A stretch of DNA of 37,477 bases from Muribaculaceae bacterium (lineage in GTDB: Bacteria; Bacteroidota; Bacteroidia; Bacteroidales; Muribaculaceae): positions 1 to 37,477 of the forward strand of contig VSPO01000016.1 of the NCBI GenBank assembly GCA_009775375.1. The letters run 5' to 3'. A model generated the notes under the pieces. It was not told the DNA's origin. It was given only the letters and a program-made list of their open reading frames with translations, and did no database searches. This document shows positions 32,063-37,477 of this stretch, one piece after another (positions within the stretch are counted from its first letter, which is position 1; every line of letters starts with the position of its first letter). The translations under genes were made by a program, and so were the position numbers.

Positions 32063-33555
32063 TGTGGTAACCTTATTGTGAATCTTGTGCCGCGTCTCTC
32101 CACGCTTTCGACATTTATCTCGCCTCCGTGGGCATCGACAAGCAGTTTGACGTACGCCAGACCGAGACCCATTCCCGGCTGTTCTCCGGCGGAAGCTTTT
32201 CCGCGATAAAACCGCTGGAAGATATGCTTCAAATCGGCAGATGATATGCCGTTGCCGTTATCGCTGACAAGAATCTCGGTTGAGTCGCCATTTTGAGTCG
32301 ATGAGATTTTGATCTCTACGTTATTGCCTGAATACTTTATCGCATTTTCTATGAGATTGTTGAAAATGTTGAAAAGATGAGTGCGGTCGGCGGAAATTTC
32401 AGCGGCTGAATCGATATTGTTGATGATGTCCACAAATTTACTTGAAGGATTTACCACCGTTGATGACACATCCTCCAGCAGGTCATGGAGGTTGATATTC
32501 TGTATATTAAGCGGTATTTGTTCAACATTGTTAAACGTTATATCCCTTAGCTTGGAAAAATATGCCGACAGATTGTCGAGTGCATTCCGTGTTTCCGACA
32601 GTAGCTCTTTCCTCATCTCCTTATTATCCAGCATTCGTTGGTTGTCCAAGCCTGAGACGCACATTTTCAATGTCGATATGGGGCGTTTAAGCTCATGGAT
32701 CATTGTGGAGATGAAGCTGTTGCGCATCTTGTCAAGCCGGGATAGCTTCAAGACTGTCGAGAACTGCAGCAAAAGGCAGGCTATCAGCAGACATGAAACC
32801 AGAAGAGTCACGACGAGAGCCTGCCACATCCCCGGCAAAACGTCAAGAGGATTTATCGGGCAAACTATACTGACGGTTTTCCCCTGGAGCTGTGAGTAAG
32901 GGATTGTCATAGTCAGACCCGGGGTAAACACAGATGAGTGATACTCCACCTTCGTCCGCCATATCATGCTGTCGGCACGAGCCAGACTTGTCTCTGCTTT
33001 TATTCCGGCCTTGTTTAACACTGAATCAATTCCCTCTACTCTGAAGGGACATTTCCGCTCTGTCAGCACGTCGGTCGTGGCAAGCCATGCCTCACTCTCA
33101 TCCTTTGCTCCCGACGCATCGAACACCATCGAATCGACAGGCTCCGCCATCTGGATTTCCGCAAGTTTCATCGCCCGGTCTTTCTGCTCTTCTGTGAGTG
33201 TCGTTCCAGGTTCAAGTCCGAGAAGTTCATAAGCAGAAAAAAGATAAGTGTAAATCTTGGAAGTGCGCGTGGTCTTTACGGTATCTCCATATTCCTGTTT
33301 TAATGAAAACGTAGGAATGGAGAAAACACTGGCATCTTTTCCGTTTATCCTTACAGAATCAGCCCTGGGATCGTAGCTTTTTTCCCTGATTGCATTATAG
33401 AGGTCCACGCTCTTTCCGATCCGCTCACTCAGATTTCGCTCATATTCCTTGAGTGAAAATTCATATCGGTTATACAGCCAATATATCTGCATCCCAAGAA
33501 AGGCGATGATGGCAATGATGGTGACGGTATATAATGTCTTTATTCGCTTTTCCAT
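32059..33555 (-). CDS. Sensor histidine kinase (RprX-like)
   Basis: This 498-residue kinase has two membrane segments (about 8-28 and 244-264) enclosing a large periplasmic sensor of about 215 residues with no domain I can name. The cytosolic part begins almost at once with the dimerisation helix; the phospho-acceptor is His287 in FISTMIHELKRPISTLKM. Note Arg where most kinases have Thr in HELKTP, a variant familiar in Bacteroidetes. The ATPase domain shows an N box (FNNLIENAIKYSGN), G1 (SDNGNGIS), F box (IFQRFYRG) and G2 (GMGLGLAYVK). There is no HAMP domain. It heads the operon, with a TAAATTTG box only five bases before its ATG. The signal sensed is unknown. Confidence 0.93.
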   Translation of the reverse strand: MEKRIKTLYTVTIIAIIAFLGMQIYWLYNRYEFSLKEYERNLSERIGKSVDLYNAIREKSYDPRADSVRINGKDASVFSIPTFSLKQEYGDTVKTTRTSKIYTYLFSAYELLGLEPGTTLTEEQKDRAMKLAEIQMAEPVDSMVFDASGAKDESEAWLATTDVLTERKCPFRVEGIDSVLNKAGIKAETSLARADSMIWRTKVEYHSSVFTPGLTMTIPYSQLQGKTVSIVCPINPLDVLPGMWQALVVTLLVSCLLIACLLLQFSTVLKLSRLDKMRNSFISTMIHELKRPISTLKMCVSGLDNQRMLDNKEMRKELLSETRNALDNLSAYFSKLRDITFNNVEQIPLNIQNINLHDLLEDVSSTVVNPSSKFVDIINNIDSAAEISADRTHLFNIFNNLIENAIKYSGNNVEIKISSTQNGDSTEILVSDNGNGISSADLKHIFQRFYRGKASAGEQPGMGLGLAYVKLLVDAHGGEINVESVERRGTRFTIRLPQ

Positions 33556-33559
33556 GGTG

Positions 33560-33567
33560 CAAATTTA
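33560..33567 (-). promoter_or_regulatory. -7 box directly before the histidine kinase start codon
   Basis: TAAATTTG ends five bases before the ATG at 33555, so transcription would begin at or very near the start codon. Confidence 0.5.
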
Positions 33568-33687
33568 CGAAATTATCGTCAGTTATCATGTCCGCAGGCC
33601 ATATCATTTCCCGGGCAGTAATAATTTAGTAATAATTCCTTAATGTTTGAGTAATGATTATTTTCGTCGTCATGGATGAAGCCGTGC

Positions 33688-33695
33688 TAACTTTG
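33688..33695 (+). promoter_or_regulatory. -7 box of the GLPGLI-barrel operon
   Basis: TAACTTTG followed by GC is a standard Bacteroidetes -7 element, 37 bases before the chosen ATG at 33732. It overlaps an in-frame upstream extension of the gene and so argues for the later start. Confidence 0.65.
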
Positions 33696-33731
33696 CAGCG
33701 TCAATCAAAAACAACTAAAATTCCAAAGGAT

Positions 33732-34613
33732 ATGAAGAAAACATTTATGATTCTCGCCATTGTAGCCATAATGGCATCAATCTCCTCCGGTAAAGTCATG
33801 CGTCGTCAGCTCAACATTTTTCAGTCTTCTGTGCCGGAGACTGAAACTCTCGCCCCCGAGAACATGGAGTTCGTATACGACTATCGCTGCTGCGTCGATA
33901 CCACCGGCTCTCTTGAAAATAATATATCCGGCGACAACATGCTTCTACAGATCGGGCCGGACGGCCTCTCGAAGTTCTCAAGCTACAAGAATCTCACTGT
34001 TGATTCCCTCCTGATGAGTCTGACTGATGAACAGATTATGGACGCTGCAATGGAAGACAAACTAAGCAATGGTGAGTTCATGACAATCTACAAGAACTAT
34101 CCCGCCGGACGCCTTACCCACACCGAGAAAATCTGTCAGGACTGGTTCCGCTACGATGAGGAGATGCCCCGGCTTGACTGGGAACTGACCGATTCGGTCG
34201 CAAACGTGCTCGGCTACGAATGTCTGAGTGCACGATGCAAATTCCGCGGACGCGAGTGGACGGTGTTCTACACCGAGGATATTCCGCTGATGGACGGGCC
34301 GTGGAAACTCCACGGTCTCCCGGGTCTCATCATGAAAGCCTCGGATGAAAACGGACACTACACGTTCGAATGCATCGGCATTAAGTCGAAAGCCGACCGC
34401 CCCATCACCATATACAAGGTGCCGTTCAACAAAACCGACCGTAAAGGATATTATGACGCCAAACATCGTTATGAAATAAATCCGTATGCCTATTATGAGG
34501 CGACAACAGGAGGCCATATCACGGTCACCGATCAAGCCGGAAATCCTTCGCTCGACGCATACGATCCGATAGAGCTTCCATACGATTATCTTGAACTTGA
34601 CTGGAAGAAATGA
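33732..34613 (+). CDS. GLPGLI-family exported protein
   Basis: The frame is open from 33654, but the ATG at 33732 is preferred: it follows AAAGGA, begins a signal peptide (MKKTFMILAIVAIMASISS), and lies after a good -7 box. This gives 293 residues. The motif GPWKLHGLPGLIMKASDE contains the name-giving GLPGLI (195-200). Other family features are the aromatic EFVYDYRC strand and the WFRYDEEMPRLDWELTDSVA segment. GLPGLI proteins are known in Bacteroidetes, typically next to outer-membrane barrel genes; the biochemical role is unknown. The stop overlaps the start of the barrel gene by four bases, so the two products are probably made in step and may form a complex in the periplasm or outer membrane. 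That last point is inference. Confidence 0.92.
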   Translation: MKKTFMILAIVAIMASISSGKVMRRQLNIFQSSVPETETLAPENMEFVYDYRCCVDTTGSLENNISGDNMLLQIGPDGLSKFSSYKNLTVDSLLMSLTDEQIMDAAMEDKLSNGEFMTIYKNYPAGRLTHTEKICQDWFRYDEEMPRLDWELTDSVANVLGYECLSARCKFRGREWTVFYTEDIPLMDGPWKLHGLPGLIMKASDENGHYTFECIGIKSKADRPITIYKVPFNKTDRKGYYDAKHRYEINPYAYYEATTGGHITVTDQAGNPSLDAYDPIELPYDYLELDWKK

Positions 34614-37144
34614 ACAGACACAGCTTTTTCATACTTTGCGTTCTCCTCGGTCTGCTGTCGGCTTCGGCAGCAGACCAAGTAGAACTGCGTGGCAAAGTCG
34701 TCGATGCCGAAACCGATGAACCGATAATCGGGTGTATCGTGAAATGCAAGGGTGCGTTTACATCAACCGATAAAGAAGGTCGCTTCAAAATAATACCCAA
34801 AGCCGGAGCTGACTCCGTATCATTTCGCTTCATGGGCTACGAATCCCTCTCGCTGCCCGTCTCCGCCGACTTCTCCTGTGTCCGTCTTAATCAGAAAGAC
34901 ACTCGTCTTAACGACGTGATAGTTGAGGCTCCCGACATATATGCAAAAGGCGACACGCTTGTATTCAACGTGGCTAAGTATGCCAATGCCAAAGACAATG
35001 CCATTATCGACGTTATCAAACGCCTGCCGGGCATCAAGGTCGAAGATGACGGAACGATAAAATATCAGGGAAAGCCAATCAACAAGTTCTATCTCGACGG
35101 CAACGATTTTATCGGCGGCCAGTACGGCCTTGCCACCAATAACATATCCCACAAGGATGTGGCATCGGTAGAGGTGATGGAAAACCATCAGCCCGTAAAG
35201 GCTCTTGAAGGGATTGAATTCCCTGAGGAGGCCGGTATCAACCTCAAGCTGAAAGAAGATGCCCGAAGCCGATGGGTTGGAGTGGCGCAGGCTGCCGCCG
35301 GTGTGCAGCCTTTTCTCTACGATGGTTCGCTCTATACGATGCGAATCGGCCCTAAGACGCAGAATATCATCACCCTCAAGGCCGATAACACAGGATGGAA
35401 TCCGGCAAATGAGATTCAAGAACATGATTTCGACGATATGTTCTCTTCGGATTACGTTTCCTCTCTTTGGCCTGAGTATATTTCTGCCGACATCGTGAGT
35501 GCCCCGCTGACAGAGAAGCGCACACGCGACAACCTCTCTTGGCTGGCAAACGGGATTACCGCATGGAAGAGGGGAGACACCTCGATGCGTCTTAAAATCA
35601 ATTATATGGGCGACCGTCTTGACTATAATTCGGGCATGACGACAGATTATTTCAGTTCGCAGATTCCTCCGTTTGTGCAGAATAATTCGCAACGTACTCA
35701 GACTCACGACTTGTCGGCGCAGTTTTACAGCCAGACAAACAAGCGTGGATATTTTCTTAAGGAAAAATTAAATGTGGCGGGAATATGGAGTACCTCAAAC
35801 TCCGCAGTTACCGGTTCGTTTGACCTTGCACAGCGCGTAAACCGCAAGAGTTTCTCTGCCAACAATGATTTGAAACTCGTTAAGCGCAACGACAAAAAAC
35901 TGTTTACCCTCATCTCTCGCAACGCATTCGAGCATCGGCCCGACCGTTTGCTCGTGGCAGGTGAAGAAGATGCGGTGCAGAGTATTGCGACGTCGGATTT
36001 CCGTAGCACGACGGAAACTAAATTCGGAAGGATGACACGTTTCTGGAAGTATTATGTCTCCGCAGGAATCGACCTTGATTGGCATCGCATGAACAGTTCT
36101 CTTTCCGGACTTGGCGATTTTGACAATGAGGGAATCCATGAGGCATTCCTCTCAAATCTGTATGCCTTGCCTCAGATAGACTACGAACGCAACGGCTGGC
36201 GCGCATCTCTCAGTATGTCTCTGAAATGGCTGCATTATTCTGTCGCAGGCCAGCATGATTACGTCAATGCCTCGCCCCGTCTATACGTCAGGCTACAACT
36301 GACCGCTAAATCTGATATTTCCGGCTCGGTGGCTTATAGCCTGGGCTCTCCCCAACCCTATCTTAACATTACGGCTCCGGTGCTTTCCGACTATCGCAAT
36401 CTTTTCATCGCTGAGAATCCCGACAAATATTCGCAGAGAGTGGCGGCAACAATCTCCTATCGCTACCGCAATCCGTTGAAATCTCTGTTTTTCAACCTCT
36501 CTTCCACTTATAACCATAGCCGCGACGCGATTATGTCAAACCAGCTGTTCATAGGCGATTTCATAGTCTCAACTTATGTCGACCGGCTTCATCACAGCGA
36601 TTCATGGTATGTCAATGGCGGATTCAGCAAAGGTCTTGGCCATAGCAAGATGGTGGTGGGCTGCGATATCAACGCTTCTATTTCTTCCGCATCCTCTATG
36701 CGCGATAACGCCGTGATACCCTACAGCCAGACCACCGCCGGAGTGAAACCCTATTTCAAAGGTAGCCTTTTGAAATGGCTGTCAGCCAACTATGAAGCAA
36801 GCTACGCGTTTTCAAAACTTAAAATCGACGGCCGGACTAACGATAGCCATACCTTCAGGCAAAACATTTTTGCCACAATCATCCCGAATGATGACCTGCA
36901 ATTCACGGTAGGGGCCGAGCATTTCCTGACTCGCTTCCCTGAGGGAAACACCACAAATCTCGTGCTCCTTGACGCATCAGCCGTATGGAGGGTGAGTAGC
37001 AAAGTCAGGCTGTCGTTGACTGCCAACAACTTGCTTAACCGACAGAGATACGAATACGTCAACTACGGCACCCTTTCCCGCTCCGAGCATTCATTCCGGA
37101 TAAGACAACGCTCTATCCTCGCCTCGATCCAATTCCGCTTCTGA
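34610..37144 (+). CDS. Outer-membrane beta-barrel protein with carboxypeptidase-regulatory-like N-domain (TonB-receptor-like)
   Basis: The product is 844 residues. A signal peptide (about 1-20) is followed by a CarboxypepD_reg-like Ig domain (about 24-100: LRGKVVDAETDEPIIGCIVK, FRFMGYES). A plug-like domain (about 105-205) contains AIIDVIKRLPGIKVEDDGTI, INKFYLDGNDFIGG and KDVASVEVMENHQPVKAL. The remainder is a large barrel of alternating strands ending in SILASIQFRF, whose terminal Phe is the usual barrel-assembly signal. No clear TonB box is visible. This architecture belongs to the barrel group paired with GLPGLI proteins, distinct from SusC, and no SusD gene is present. Expression is probably coupled to the GLPGLI gene and may be controlled by the divergent two-component system. 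Ligand unknown. Confidence 0.9.
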   Translation: MNRHSFFILCVLLGLLSASAADQVELRGKVVDAETDEPIIGCIVKCKGAFTSTDKEGRFKIIPKAGADSVSFRFMGYESLSLPVSADFSCVRLNQKDTRLNDVIVEAPDIYAKGDTLVFNVAKYANAKDNAIIDVIKRLPGIKVEDDGTIKYQGKPINKFYLDGNDFIGGQYGLATNNISHKDVASVEVMENHQPVKALEGIEFPEEAGINLKLKEDARSRWVGVAQAAAGVQPFLYDGSLYTMRIGPKTQNIITLKADNTGWNPANEIQEHDFDDMFSSDYVSSLWPEYISADIVSAPLTEKRTRDNLSWLANGITAWKRGDTSMRLKINYMGDRLDYNSGMTTDYFSSQIPPFVQNNSQRTQTHDLSAQFYSQTNKRGYFLKEKLNVAGIWSTSNSAVTGSFDLAQRVNRKSFSANNDLKLVKRNDKKLFTLISRNAFEHRPDRLLVAGEEDAVQSIATSDFRSTTETKFGRMTRFWKYYVSAGIDLDWHRMNSSLSGLGDFDNEGIHEAFLSNLYALPQIDYERNGWRASLSMSLKWLHYSVAGQHDYVNASPRLYVRLQLTAKSDISGSVAYSLGSPQPYLNITAPVLSDYRNLFIAENPDKYSQRVAATISYRYRNPLKSLFFNLSSTYNHSRDAIMSNQLFIGDFIVSTYVDRLHHSDSWYVNGGFSKGLGHSKMVVGCDINASISSASSMRDNAVIPYSQTTAGVKPYFKGSLLKWLSANYEASYAFSKLKIDGRTNDSHTFRQNIFATIIPNDDLQFTVGAEHFLTRFPEGNTTNLVLLDASAVWRVSSKVRLSLTANNLLNRQRYEYVNYGTLSRSEHSFRIRQRSILASIQFRF

Positions 37145-37237
37145 AAACCTCTTCACTTTCCATGCTTTACCCTTATATATAGAAGTATCGGTCAAAGAGA
37201 AAATAGGGGATAAATGCTAATCACAGCATTCGTCTCC

Positions 37238-37403
37238 TAAGTAAGTGTTCAGATTATTCCTATACTTTGATTGCCAATATGAGGGTCGGGATTTCGATTT
37301 GGGATGATGGCGTGATGGGGTTCCATCATAACTGAATCACGGATTGAAATCCAGCGCTCAGATTGGATAAGACAGGTATAGGAATAATCTGAACACTTAC
37401 TTA
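37238..37403. mobile_element. MITE-like fold-back element, copy 2
   Basis: This 166-bp unit has perfect 28-base terminal inverted repeats (37238-37265 and 37376-37403). Relative to the copy at 14497-14662 it is inverted. Internal arms pair around a central GATGG GGTT CCATC. No target-site duplication longer than two or three bases can be made out. It lies about 90 bases after the barrel stop and 33 bases before the sigma-54 promoter. Confidence 0.85.
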
Positions 37404-37436
37404 TTAAGTATCTACTAAAAATTAATGTACATATGT

Positions 37437-37451
37437 TGGCACGGTTTTTGC
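37437..37451 (+). promoter_or_regulatory. Sigma-54 (RpoN) promoter, full consensus
   Basis: TGGCACG, four bases, then TTGC (37448-37451) matches the sigma-54 -24/-12 consensus at every defined position, with the flanking T before and A after also matching. Transcription would start near 37463 and run rightwards out of the window. The driven gene and its enhancer-binding activator are not visible here. Confidence 0.82.
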
Positions 37452-37477
37452 ATAATACCAAGGTAAGATACAGTTAT

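Larger units (their letters stand above)
37145..37477. other. Right-end intergenic region
   Basis: These bases after the barrel gene hold the second fold-back element and a sigma-54 promoter directed out of the window. No gene start is visible before the window ends, and no classical terminator was found directly after the barrel stop. Confidence 0.6.

Noticed and set aside
34820..35707. Long minus-strand open frame of 295 codons inside the barrel gene
   Set aside because: It lies antisense to a conserved signal-plug-barrel protein, has no recognisable domain, and arises from codon bias of the real gene.

Overview
The window looks like a Bacteroidales chromosome segment, possibly Muribaculaceae; the family level is a guess. 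Visible support: repeated Bacteroidetes-type -7 boxes (TAnnTTTG) in front of genes, a GLPGLI-family gene paired with an outer-membrane barrel gene, a Porin_10-like barrel, a PiT phosphate transporter carrying a PhoU-like tail, and an SDR-type threonine dehydrogenase next to kbl. I see no rRNA, tRNA, CRISPR array, prophage or transposase gene. Genes are densely packed; only a few gaps exceed 300 bases.

Layout. (1) 0.2-1.9 kb, minus: ECF sigma factor, a four-TM putative anti-sigma partner and a lipoprotein with a SecDF-head-like domain. (2) 2.2-9.3 kb, minus: a glucuronoxylan block of GH115 alpha-glucuronidase, GPH sugar symporter, cytoplasmic GH43 and a CE20-like acetylesterase, with no SusC/SusD pair. 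(3) 9.6-14.3 kb, plus: OmpR-type regulator, histidine kinase and PiT-PhoU phosphate transporter. (4) 14.7-17.0 kb, plus: secreted S9 (DPP IV-like) peptidase with a fold-back repeat in front of it. (5) 17.1-23.6 kb, minus: tetR, tolC-like, adaptor, RND pump and a small PII-like gene, a complete tripartite efflux operon. (6) 24.0-27.6 kb: divergent threonine dehydrogenase and kbl, then a dicarboxylate/amino-acid symporter. (7) 27.7-30.6 kb, minus: a Porin_10-like barrel and a solo periplasmic solute-binding domain. (8) 31.4-37.1 kb: a second two-component system facing a GLPGLI gene and a carboxypeptidase-regulatory-domain outer-membrane barrel.

How the parts work together. Region 2 would deacetylate glucuronoxylan fragments and strip their (methyl)glucuronic acid in the periplasm, import the oligomers by cation symport, and split them in the cytosol. 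Region 3 is plausibly a phosphate-sensing circuit. Region 6 converts threonine to glycine and acetyl-CoA and may import the amino acid. Region 8 looks like a sensor-controlled envelope module of unknown function.

The least expected signals lie between genes. A 166-bp non-autonomous fold-back element is present in two inverted copies (about 14.5 kb and 37.2 kb; 159 of 166 positions identical by hand alignment), with a solitary terminal fragment near 30.9 kb. One copy sits in the probable leader of the S9 peptidase. The other lies just upstream of a full-consensus sigma-54 promoter that points out of the window at its right end. All function calls come from reading the sequence; no database search was run.
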